Assembly: GCA_046723645.1 (NCBI GenBank)
Contig: JBKOUY010000084.1
Location: 1-34,320, forward strand
Direction: 5' to 3'
DNA from: DASQUK01 sp046723645
GTDB taxonomy: Bacteria; Actinomycetota; Acidimicrobiia; Acidimicrobiales; VFJN01
Length of the DNA: 34,320 bases
Every line of letters starts with the position of its first letter. The first letter of the stretch is position 1. This document shows, piece by piece, positions 15,530 to 23,000 of this stretch. The notes below the pieces were generated by a model. The model saw only the letters and a program-made list of their open reading frames with translations. It was not told the origin of the DNA and ran no database searches. The translations under genes and the position numbers were made by a program.

Positions 15530-15614
15530 CGTCGTCGGTCACCTCGCTTGCCCGCTCGTGACGCCACTCGGTGGCGATGTCGGCGTCGGTCAGACCGCGG
15601 ATCACGTCAGTCAT
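15423..15614 (-). CDS. 63-residue Asp-rich peptide upstream of the JmjC oxygenase
   Basis: The peptide begins MTDVIRGLTDADIATEWRHE. The first ~25 residues look like a short amphipathic leader. The remaining 37 contain 16 aspartates, mixed with Gly, Ser, Thr and Pro, and no cysteine. The gene has one of the best ribosome-binding sites here (GGAGGAG, 8 nt before ATG 15614), and a TAGCGT -10 lies ~40 nt upstream, so it is likely expressed. It is first in line before the JmjC oxygenase and the ferredoxin-like gene, overlapping the oxygenase's open frame by 107 nt. I do not recognise the family. It could be a substrate of the oxygenase, a small acidic partner, or a DNA-mimic-like protein. Confidence 0.68.
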   Translation of the reverse strand: MTDVIRGLTDADIATEWRHERASEVTDDDDAADPKEDVDGTDDADGVDPDTGPSDSDSDGTDS

Positions 15615-15652
15615 CGGGCCACTCCTCCCTCGCACCTTCGATTGCCCCGGGG

Positions 15653-15658
15653 ACGCTA
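15653..15658 (-). promoter_or_regulatory. Candidate -10 element for the Asp-rich peptide operon
   Basis: TAGCGT on the minus strand lies 38 nt upstream of ATG 15614, predicting a leader of about 30 nt that contains the GGAGGAG site. It overlaps the stop codon of the upstream monooxygenase remnant. Confidence 0.35.
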
Positions 15659-15886
15659 ACCGACGGTCCGGTCCTCTAACAGGCGGACAGGGGACTCGTC
15701 GCTGCCTGGCACCAGGCCTGTCGCTTCGGCGACCAGCCGGTAGGAGCGCAATCGCGCCGCCGGCCCATGCGTCATCGTCGTGATCATCAGCTCGTCGGCG
15801 CCGGTGAGGTCGACGAGCTCGGCGAGCTGCCGGCGAACCTTGTCCGGGCTGCCGTCCACGTGCGAAGCCGTCCACGCCTTGATCAC
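15656..15886 (-). pseudogene. C-terminal remnant of a luciferase-like (LLM) flavin-dependent oxidoreductase
   Basis: About 65 residues match the end of LLM-class monooxygenases: GSPDKVRRQLAELVDLTGADELMITTMTHG, followed by AARLRSYRLVAEATGL. This is only the last fifth of a normal ~330-residue protein. Upstream of residue ~10 the frame enters a 23-bp tandem duplication and then a hairpin and the CsbD-like gene, so the barrel's FMN-binding part is missing. A GTG at 15886 could still start a 76-residue product, but it could not form the enzyme. Best read as a deletion remnant. Confidence 0.75.
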
Positions 15887-15926
15887 CTCGCGTTGACCGC
15901 TCCGATCACCTCGCGTTGACCGCTCC
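15881..15926. repeat. Perfect tandem duplication of a 23-bp unit
   Basis: Copies at 15881-15903 and 15904-15926 are identical, and each begins GATCACCTCGCGTTGACC. The duplication lies at the truncation edge of the monooxygenase remnant and probably marks the deletion junction. Confidence 0.9.
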
Positions 15927-15937
15927 GCCCCAAGGCC

Positions 15938-15970
15938 CCCGCCCCGGCGCATGTTCCCAGCCGGGGCGGG
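15938..15970 (-). terminator. Terminator-like hairpin after the CsbD-like gene
   Basis: CCCGCCCCGGC (15938-15948) and GCCGGGGCGGG (15960-15970) form a perfect 11-bp stem with an 11-nt loop, starting 11 nt past the stop of the minus-strand CsbD-like gene. No T-tract. Confidence 0.55.
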
Positions 15971-15980
15971 AGCTGCGAGG

Positions 15981-16229
15981 TCAACGGTCCCGGTGGGCCT
16001 CCTGATGCGCCTCCTGGCGGGTCTCCTGGACCTGCGCCTCGGCCCTCGCCCGCGCCGCCTGCGTCTCCCGCATGGCGGCCTCACGCTCCGCGTCCGCCTT
16101 GTCCTGCTGGGCGCGTCCCTCCCGGCGGAGGCTCTCCTTGTCGGCTACGGCACCGGTGGCTTCCTTGAACTTGCCCTTGATGCCCTCGAGGATGCCCCGG
16201 AGGCCGGACTTGGCACCGGATTCGGCCAT
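15981..16229 (-). CDS. CsbD-like general stress protein
   Basis: The protein has 82 residues, strongly charged and helical. The CsbD-like core is ILEGIKGKFKEATGAVADKESLRREGRAQQDKADAE, here followed by a long Arg/Glu/Ala/Gln helix (MRETQAARARAEAQVQETRQEAHQEAH) that may form a coiled coil. CsbD proteins are abundant stress-induced proteins of unknown activity. The start has GGGAAGG about 8 nt upstream. A hairpin terminator follows the stop, so it appears monocistronic. Confidence 0.72.
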   Translation of the reverse strand: MAESGAKSGLRGILEGIKGKFKEATGAVADKESLRREGRAQQDKADAEREAAMRETQAARARAEAQVQETRQEAHQEAHRDR

Positions 16230-16262
16230 GGTCGATCCTTCCCGTTGGAGGATGTGGTCGGT

Positions 16263-16979
16263 GTGAGCTTCCCGGCTGGCGGTCCGCTAACCCACGTGGT
16301 GCTCGGCGTCGACGGCTGCCGCTCGGGCTGGGTGGGCGCCGTGCTGGCGCCGGAGGGCCCGGCGGCGGGCGTGGTCGGCGCCACCATCGCCGCCCTGGTC
16401 GATGCCGCCTGCGCCGCCGCGGGCCGGCTCGACGCCATCGGCATCGACATGCCCATCCATCCGCCGGAGGCCGGACTCCGGGCCGCCGACGTCGCCGCGC
16501 GCGCCCACCTGGGGCGGAAGGCGAGCAGCATCTTCCCCACGCCGGCGCGGCCGGTGCTCGCCGCGGCGTCGTACGCCGACGCATGCGCCGTGGCCCGGGC
16601 CCTGGATGGCCGGGCCATCAGCCGGCAGGCGTGGGCACTGCGCACCAAGATCCTGGAGGTTGGCGCGTGGCTGCCCACGGCCCCCTGCCCGGTCTACGAG
16701 GTCCACCCCGAGGTGTCGTTCTCGCTGCTGGCCGGCGCGCCGATCCTTGCCGGCAAGCGGACGGCAGCCGGACTGGCGGCCCGTAGGCAGGCCCTCTCGG
16801 ACGCCGGCATCGCGGTGCCCGCCCGCCCCCCCGACGCTCGCGGCGTGGCCCCCGACGACGTCGTCGACGCCGCGGTGGTGGCCTGGACCGCCCGGCGCAT
16901 CGCCGCCGGTCGGGCACGCAGCTTCCCGGATCCGCCCGAGCGGCTACCCGGCGGGCGCCTCGCCGCCATCTGGGCCTGA
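16263..16979 (+). CDS. DUF429 family protein (RNase H-like fold)
   Basis: The protein has 238 residues. VVLGVDGCRSGWVGAVL at the start and LDAIGIDMPIHPPEAG in the middle are the two acidic strands of DUF429. RKASSIFPTPARPVL, QAWALRTKILEVGAW, PVYEVHPEVSFSLLAG and APDDVVDAAVVAWTARRIA follow in the usual order. The fold is thought to be RNase H/actin-like, and the conserved acidic residues suggest a metal-dependent nuclease or phosphotransfer activity. This is not proven. The start is uncertain: GTG 16263 has GGAGG about 13 nt upstream, while GTG 16296 or 16299 would put the start right at the first strand. Confidence 0.82.
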   Translation: MSFPAGGPLTHVVLGVDGCRSGWVGAVLAPEGPAAGVVGATIAALVDAACAAAGRLDAIGIDMPIHPPEAGLRAADVAARAHLGRKASSIFPTPARPVLAAASYADACAVARALDGRAISRQAWALRTKILEVGAWLPTAPCPVYEVHPEVSFSLLAGAPILAGKRTAAGLAARRQALSDAGIAVPARPPDARGVAPDDVVDAAVVAWTARRIAAGRARSFPDPPERLPGGRLAAIWA

Positions 16980-17342
16980 CCCGCCGGCCACGGGCGCGGC
17001 AGCCGCCACGGCTGCGAAGGTGCGTACCCTCGTGCACTCGCACACCTGGATGCTGTACTCGGCGTAGAAGCGGTCGCGGCCGGCCTGCTGCGCGAGGCGG
17101 TGCTCCGGGTGCTCGCGCCAGGCTCGCTGCGAGTCGGCGTCTGCGAACGTCACGAGCGTCACCCGCTCCCCGTCGTCGGCCGCGAACGTCTTCACGTCGA
17201 CGAGTCCCGGCATCGTCTGGGCCAGGGCGAAGATCTCCGCCGCCCGGGGCTCGTACTCGTCGATCGCATCCGGCCGGAGCCGTGAGCGGAACACGGTGAC
17301 GACCTGTCCGGCCGCCAACGGTGATGCAGCGCGGTCACCCAT
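16944..17342 (-). CDS. Antibiotic biosynthesis monooxygenase (ABM)-domain protein
   Basis: The protein has 132 residues from ATG 17342. The ABM ferredoxin-like fold is evident: VVTVFRSRLRPDAIDEYEPRAAEIFALAQTMPGLVDVKTFAADDGERVTLVTFADADSQRAWREHPEHRLAQQAGRDRFYAEYSIQV, shown here only as a span (residues ~14-100). Such proteins are small dimeric cofactor-free oxygenases or haem-degrading/quinol-oxidising enzymes; this one is unassigned. A Gly/Ala/Pro-rich tail of ~25 residues follows the fold and overlaps the convergent DUF429 gene by 36 nt. A TACGGT element 6 nt upstream predicts a leaderless transcript. Confidence 0.82.
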   Translation of the reverse strand: MGDRAASPLAAGQVVTVFRSRLRPDAIDEYEPRAAEIFALAQTMPGLVDVKTFAADDGERVTLVTFADADSQRAWREHPEHRLAQQAGRDRFYAEYSIQVCECTRVRTFAAVAAAAPVAGGSGPDGGEAPAG

Positions 17343-17348
17343 GGCGCC

Positions 17349-17354
17349 ACCGTA
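17349..17354 (-). promoter_or_regulatory. Candidate -10 element of the ABM gene
   Basis: TACGGT on the minus strand ends 6 nt before ATG 17342, predicting leaderless transcription. Confidence 0.4.
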
Positions 17355-17421
17355 ACGGCGCGGTCGTGGCGGTGACCCGGTCATTTCCACGGCCGGCCGA
17401 CAATGCCGACGACGGCACGCG

Positions 17422-18528
17422 TCAGGGCGCCACCGAGTCCCAGTTGGCGAAGCCCGAGGGGTCGTGGCGGCCCATCGTGCCGTGTTCGAACAGGCCCCAG
17501 CCCTCGGCGCCGTCGCAGGTGGCCCGACCCACGTGGTCGACGACCCCGTAGGGCATCCGGGCAACGATGGCGGGATCGGTGAGGTCGTAGACCGCGCCCT
17601 CGACCCAGCCTGGCCGCCGCCATTGGCCGTGGCCCCAGTCGGGGTCGCCGCCGTAGCCGGCACCGACGTGGAGGGCGACGTAGCCCAGCGACGCGACCTC
17701 GAGGTCGAGCGGCTTGCCGCCCCTCTCGGTCAGGCGGATGGTGGCCCGCTCGGGGAGCCGGGTGCCCGTCCGGTATGTGATCTCGACCTCGGGCCAGCCC
17801 AGCTGCTCGACGCGTCCGTCCGGCCACACGCGGCTGGCATCGTTGAGCGTCCGGTAGCCGTTGGCGTCCTCCTGGACGATCACGATGACGGCGAAGTCGT
17901 CGAACCGGAGCGGGACGTAGAGCCACCACAGGCCGGCGGTCGGGTCGTCCGCCGGGCGGCCGGGCGGCTCGCCCTCGCCCACGGGCCTGATGCCCCACGA
18001 CCGGTCACGGGTGCCGACCCAGACATCGGGCGACACCGCCAGCTCGTCGCCGTCGATGCGCATCACGCCCTCCCAGGTGCCCAACTGAGCGAACCGGGAG
18101 GCGTCGAGGATCGCCCGTGCCCCCGCCCGCATGACGTGCGGCTGCTCCATCACCGCTGGGAACGAGCCCTCCCAGTGGAGGTCGAAGCCCACGCCATGGT
18201 CGTCGCCGTCGCACACCAGGCGGATCCGGCGCAGGGGCTCGACGACCTCGACCCGGTAGGGGCCGACGCCGGGCGCCAGCCGTTCGTCGCCCAGCGAGTC
18301 GGAGCAGCGGATCGTCCACTGCCGGTCGCCCCGGCGCACCGTCGCGTAGGCGTCGATGACGCCGAGGTTGGGGTAGACGCCGAGCCCCGTGACGAAGAAC
18401 AGGTCGCCGGTCCGGTTGTGGGCATTGAAGTAGGACCGGTCGTAGAAGTTGCGGTCGCTCGACGCCACGTAGCGCAGCGACACAGGGGCCTGGTGGATCG
18501 GGTACTCGTCGAGGGGCACGGGAAGCAT
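17422..18528 (-). CDS. Lipocalin-like (AttH/DUF7065-DUF7064-type) protein
   Basis: The protein has 368 residues. It resembles actinobacterial proteins with two tandem lipocalin/CrtC-like beta-barrel halves: SSDRNFYDRSYFNAHNRTGDLFFVTGLGVYPNLGVIDAYA near the start (residues ~23-62), DRSWGIRPVGEGEPPG in the middle and GYVALHVGAGYGGDPDWGHGQWRRPGWVEG late. Members often sit near steroid or lipid catabolism genes, and a role in handling hydrophobic ligands is possible; no catalytic residue can be named. It starts 9 nt after the stop of the phosphotransferase-like gene, so they form an operon. Confidence 0.72.
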   Translation of the reverse strand: MLPVPLDEYPIHQAPVSLRYVASSDRNFYDRSYFNAHNRTGDLFFVTGLGVYPNLGVIDAYATVRRGDRQWTIRCSDSLGDERLAPGVGPYRVEVVEPLRRIRLVCDGDDHGVGFDLHWEGSFPAVMEQPHVMRAGARAILDASRFAQLGTWEGVMRIDGDELAVSPDVWVGTRDRSWGIRPVGEGEPPGRPADDPTAGLWWLYVPLRFDDFAVIVIVQEDANGYRTLNDASRVWPDGRVEQLGWPEVEITYRTGTRLPERATIRLTERGGKPLDLEVASLGYVALHVGAGYGGDPDWGHGQWRRPGWVEGAVYDLTDPAIVARMPYGVVDHVGRATCDGAEGWGLFEHGTMGRHDPSGFANWDSVAP

Positions 18529-18537
18529 CGGCCCGTC

Positions 18538-19653
18538 CTACCAGTCCCAGTAGCCGCCCGCGAGCATGCGCTCGAGCGGCTCGCGGTTCATCACCAGGTC
18601 GTCGACGTCGTCGGGCTCGTCGACCTCGCCGAAGTGGACCTGGCGGTGCCCGGTGCGCAGGAACACGATCCCGTACTGGAGGGCGGCATACGTGCCGTAG
18701 AAGGCGAGGTCGCGGGGCGCGTGCCCCGTGAGCGACTCGTACACGCCGGCGACGTCGTCGGGCCGCAGGAAGTCCGGCATGCCCCGCAGGCCCATGGAGT
18801 GCGCGATGTCCTCGAAGATCCGGTGGCCGTAGATCAGCCAGGCGACGTCGAGCTCGCGCGGGCCCAAGGCGGCCATCTCCCAGTCCAGCACCGCCACCGG
18901 CGCGAAGTCGCGGTACATCACGTTGCCGATCCGGGAGTCGCCCCAGCACGCCACCGTCGGTCCCTCGTCGGTGGGCCAGTGGGCGTCCAGCCAGTGGAAT
19001 CCCCGCTCGACCAGGGGCGACGGCCGGCCCAGCCCTGCGGCGGCGAACTCGTACCAGGCCCGGGTGTGGCTCACCCGACGCCGCAGCGGGCTGCCCCCGG
19101 GGGCGTCGTGGGTCAGGAAGCCGAACCGCTCCTCGGGCCGGTCGATCGCATGGAGCTCTGCCAGGACGGCCACCGTGGCGTCCTGGAGGCGGCGCTGGTC
19201 GGCGGGGTCGGCGTCGAACAACCAGCTGTCGCCGAAGTTGTAGGGCATGACGTCGGGCGGCACCTGGCCGTCGATCCGTCCCATCACGAAGAACGGCGCC
19301 CCCAGGGGATCGGGGTCGGGCTCCGACCACCACACCGGCGGCACCGGCACGGTCGTCAGGTCGTCGACCAGGCGGATCGCCCGGTACTGCCGGTCGAGGT
19401 CGTAGCTGGGGAACACCGGAACGTCGGCGTCGTCGGGCGCGACTCGGGCCACCAATCGCTGGGGGCGGCGGGCGCCGTCGCGGGTCCACTCGGCGTCGAA
19501 CAGCAGCGTCTCGCTCGACATCCCGTTGGCCGACGTGCCCTCGAGCGAGGAGATGGCGGGGTCGGCGTCGGGCGGCAGCTTCGTTGCCAGCCAGGCCTCC
19601 AGCCGCCGGCGCAGCTGGTCGAGGTCCCGACTCGATCGCTGCAGCTCCCCCAC
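18538..19653 (-). CDS. APH-family phosphotransferase-like protein (ACAD10-like subgroup)
   Basis: The protein has 371 residues from GTG 19653. The catalytic loop reads VACWGDSRIGNVMYRD and the metal motif VAVLDWEMAALGPRELDVAW. The first histidine of the usual HxD loop is Trp-Gly here, as in many mycobacterial homologues of the ACAD10/APH type. The N-lobe contains SSETLLFDAEWTRDG and LVARVAPD, the latter supplying the basic ATP-binding position. ACAD10-like kinases can phosphorylate hydroxylated acyl-CoAs, so lipid-related substrates are likelier than drugs. A TACCCT -10 ends 7 nt before the GTG, giving a leaderless prediction and fixing this start. The lipocalin-like gene follows 9 nt downstream. 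Confidence 0.82.
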   Translation of the reverse strand: MGELQRSSRDLDQLRRRLEAWLATKLPPDADPAISSLEGTSANGMSSETLLFDAEWTRDGARRPQRLVARVAPDDADVPVFPSYDLDRQYRAIRLVDDLTTVPVPPVWWSEPDPDPLGAPFFVMGRIDGQVPPDVMPYNFGDSWLFDADPADQRRLQDATVAVLAELHAIDRPEERFGFLTHDAPGGSPLRRRVSHTRAWYEFAAAGLGRPSPLVERGFHWLDAHWPTDEGPTVACWGDSRIGNVMYRDFAPVAVLDWEMAALGPRELDVAWLIYGHRIFEDIAHSMGLRGMPDFLRPDDVAGVYESLTGHAPRDLAFYGTYAALQYGIVFLRTGHRQVHFGEVDEPDDVDDLVMNREPLERMLAGGYWDW

Positions 19654-19660
19654 GCTGTCG

Positions 19661-19666
19661 AGGGTA
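19661..19666 (-). promoter_or_regulatory. Candidate -10 element of the phosphotransferase/lipocalin-like operon
   Basis: TACCCT on the minus strand ends 7 nt before GTG 19653. Hexamer and spacing are identical to those before the DUF4177-like gene. Confidence 0.45.
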
Positions 19667-19707
19667 CTGTGAACTAGGACACACGGGCGTCGGGAGGGGG
19701 TCCGGCC

Positions 19708-19914
19708 ATGGAGGTCAGCAGGGACCGAGAGCCCATCGACTGGGACGCCGCCTGGGAGGCGCTGGTCCTGAGGCTCCAGCGACCCCGACACCAGCGGATC
19801 GCGATTGCAGCCGGTCAGGTGCTGCTGACGCTGGCGGTCTTGGGCGTGTCGGTGTGGCTCCTCATGCTCACCGTCGCCGAGCCGCTCCACCATCTGGGCA
19901 GGTTGGGCGCCTGA
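19708..19914 (+). CDS. Small single-pass membrane protein
   Basis: The protein has 68 residues: an acidic and Arg-containing N-terminus (MEVSRDREPIDWDAAWEALV), a basic segment RLQRPRHQR, then one membrane helix (about 31-55, IAIAAGQVLLTLAVLGVSVWLLML) and a short tail. No family recognised. The ribosome-binding site GGGAGGGGG lies about 8 nt before ATG 19708, which supports translation. It is divergent from the phosphotransferase-like gene and followed by the large inverted repeat at 19929-20025. Confidence 0.6.
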   Translation: MEVSRDREPIDWDAAWEALVLRLQRPRHQRIAIAAGQVLLTLAVLGVSVWLLMLTVAEPLHHLGRLGA

Positions 19915-19928
19915 CTGACCGCGGACCG

Positions 19929-20025
19929 CGAGGCAATGCCGAACGGTCCTTCGAGCCGGAGGCGATCACGAACGGTCTGCGTTCGTCATCGCCTCCGGCT
20001 CGGTTCGGCGTTCGTGATTGCCTCG
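19929..20025. repeat. Large symmetric hairpin built from four copies of a 17-bp motif
   Basis: Inner arms 19952-19974 and 19980-20002 are complementary over 23 bp with one mismatch and a 5-nt loop; outer arms CGAGGCAAT (19929-19937) and ATTGCCTCG (20017-20025) also pair. The motif (C/G)GAGGC(A/G)ATnnCGAACG occurs four times: plus strand at 19929 and 19958, minus strand at 19980-19996 and 20009-20025, with a 29-bp period in each arm. It lies between convergent genes, so a bidirectional terminator or a mobile REP-like element is likely. Confidence 0.8.
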
Positions 20026-20045
20026 GGATATGCCCGGGCCTCCTC

Positions 20046-23000
20046 CTACTGCAGGAGGTGGTCGAGCGCCCGGCCCATGACCGCATTGCGCTCGGCTTCA
20101 GTCGAGACGCCCTCCAGTCCGAACCCCAGCAGCAGCGAGTGCGGCGTGGCGATCGCGTTGCCGACCGGGAACCCGGATGCGTCGGTGCGGGTGAAGTTGT
20201 TGACGTTGGGTGCGCTGCCCTCGGGCGGCCCGGCGATCGCCCAGCCGTCCAGGCCGGTCTCGAACGAGGTGCTGGTGCCGTCGGGGAGCGTGATGTCGTC
20301 CACGAAGACGCCGATGCCCTGCGACGCCCAGTCGCTGGCGTAGGCGATGGAGATCTCGACAGTCCCGCCGGCGTACGCCGAGAGGTCGATGCTCCACTGT
20401 TGCCAACCCGCCGAGTTGCCGCTGGCGGCATTCCAGGCGCCGGTCGTGCCGGTTCCCGTGCAGCTGTCGACCCCGTCCCACGTCTGGTAGTGGGCGAGGT
20501 GGGGATGCAGCTCGACCCAGCCCGCGGGGCAGCTCTGACCAGTCGCTGTCGTCGTGTGCCCGTTGGCGTCCGGCAGCGTCGTCCAGTCGTCACCGCCGGG
20601 AGTGCGCGCCTCCACGAACAGGTGGTCCCACTCCGCCTCGGTGTCGTAGGACGTCCAGAATGTCAGTGACCCACCGGTTGTCGGCACGGCGATCTCGCGG
20701 GTCAGCCTCTTGTAGGAGACGTCGGCGATCTGCGAGTAGACGTACTGGGTTCCGGTGTGCGGATCGAACGGACCACCGGGCTTGGCGTATCGCGCCGCGG
20801 GCCAGCTGTCGAACTGCTTGAACTGGTCGACCGGCAGGATGCCGCTCGTGGCGAGGAACGACGACCTCCGGAAGTTGTTGCCTGCGAAGATGGGGTCGTC
20901 GAGGCCCCACGTGAGGCCCGTGAACGGGTCGTCGACGCCTATCGAGTCGAACGCGACGCCTCCAACGTGACCGTCGTTGGCCACGGCAACGTAGCCACCC
21001 AGGTAGTACTGGACCACGTCGTTCATGGTGTCGCCACCGAAGAACGAGCCCCACAAGGGCAGACAGCGACGTTCGTCGATGTCTGGGTTGGGCTCTCCCG
21101 CAATCGTGCATACGACCTCACCTTTGGGGTCGTACATCTGGTCGCCCACGGCGGCTCTGGTGTACTGCTGGCCTGCGGAGTCGCCGGCGAGGAGCACCCT
21201 GCCGCCCTCGTTCATGTACGAGCGGAACTCGAGCAGTTCGTCGAGTGCCAGCCGGTCGGCGTTGCCGCCGGCCAGGCCGGCGGTGCGGGTCACCAGGTCG
21301 TTGCCGGTCTCCCAGACCACGCCATCGTAGTGGCTGAGCACGCCGAGGGCGTCCGGGGCGATCCGGCCCGCGGCGTCGATGTCGTAGACGTCCGCCTGCT
21401 CGCCGTTGGCGGCCAGTGCGTCGGTGTACTGGGTGACGAAGTGCGGGCCTGCCGGATCCTGCACCGGCGAGGCTCCGGTGTAGTCCTCAGCGGCCACCAC
21501 GAGCACCCGGTTGCCGGTCTCGGAGACCGCGTCGTAAGTGAACGAGTCACTGACCGCGCCGCCACCCTCGAACCAGACCTCGACCGAGTCACCGGGGTCG
21601 GTGCCGGTCACCACGCCTCGCATCTGGTGGTAGTAGACGGACGCCGGGTTGTACCTCGACCCGCCCTCCCACTCGGACGTGGGTGCCGACTGCACGTCGC
21701 CACCGTTGATGCGGTACTTCACCGTCACGGCCCCGAGGCTGCGCTTGGCGATCACGGCGACCGGCTGCGGGTCGCCGTACGACTTGGTGAAGCTCAGCTG
21801 GGTGCCCGGGTTGCTGCTCTTGTAGGGGTCGTCGCTGTCGACGTAGAACGGCTTGGTCGTGATCCCCGTGACCGTCTTCGGGTTGGCGGGGTCGACCGCC
21901 GAGCGGGCCACCGACATGGCGAACGGCAGGTTGCGCTCGAACTCCGCCTGCACCAGCTCGTCGTCGTCGGGGAAGACGAAGCCACATCCGTCGCACCCAG
22001 CGGATAGCTCCGGCGTCCACGCCAGTGCGCCGGTCGTGGCGTGCGCGTAGTCGGTGGTCTCACCGTTGGTGACGTAGAGGACGTCCGAGCTCAGGCCCGG
22101 GTGAAACTCGGCGATCGCCGGGTTGTCCAGGTTGCCGGACATGGCGTAGTAGATCGGGTCGTCCGCGGTGGGTGTGCTGGTCTGCCAGCCCTCGGCGTAG
22201 AGAAGCCACTGGCCGTTGGAGTGGTAGTTGACCTGGAACGCAAACCCGATCCGGTCGAGCAGGCCGACCATCGCCTGGGTCTCCGGCTCCGACAGCGGCG
22301 CCGGGCCCCGGTAGGTGTCACTGGACTGGATGGACGACGACCCCTCCTCGTCGTAGCCCCAGTGATTGGGGAAGTTGCGGTTGGGGTCGACGCCGTCGCC
22401 GACCTGGGTCTGTCCGTCTCCGTTGTTGTCGCGGAGGTTCTTCCGCCAGAGCCGCTCGTGGTCGAACGTGTACTGGTAGCCGTCGGGGTTGGCCACGAGG
22501 ATGAACCAGAACTCGGTCGTCTGCAGGAGCTTGCGGATTTCGCGGTCGTTGGCCCGCCACCGGTCGATGAAGTGGTTCATCAGCCGCCGGTTGACCTCGG
22601 TGGAGATCCACTCGCGGGCGTGCTGGGTGGAGCTGTAGAGGACGGCCGGGCGCGTGCCGTCGGGTATGTCGCCAGCGCCTTGGGTCAGCTTGACCGCGAT
22701 GATCTCGCGGCCCTGGCCGGTGTGGCCGAGGACCTCGAGCTTCACCAGCTGGGGGGTCGTGCGGGCCGCAGCGTAGAGCTGGTCGCGGATGCCGCCGGCC
22801 TCGTCGTACGAGCGCCAGACGTTGAAGCCATCGGCGGCTTGTTCCGCCGCGAACTGCTGGACGGTTTTGCCGCCCTTGACCCGGGTCAGCTTCAGGTCGA
22901 CTCCCTTGCCCCGGAGCCGATCGGCCTGGGCGCGGTCGAGAACCATGTCGAGCTCGATGCCGTCCGCGACCCGTCGCTGGCCACTCACGTCGATGCCCTG

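Noticed and set aside
15881..15926. Possible CRISPR or att repeat
   Set aside because: Two abutting 23-bp copies without spacers or an integrase nearby. A local duplication at a deletion edge explains it.
17464..19677. 737-codon open frame on the plus strand
   Set aside because: Antisense to the lipocalin-like and phosphotransferase-like genes, both of which have clear motifs. The translated product is Val/Gly/His-rich without recognisable features.
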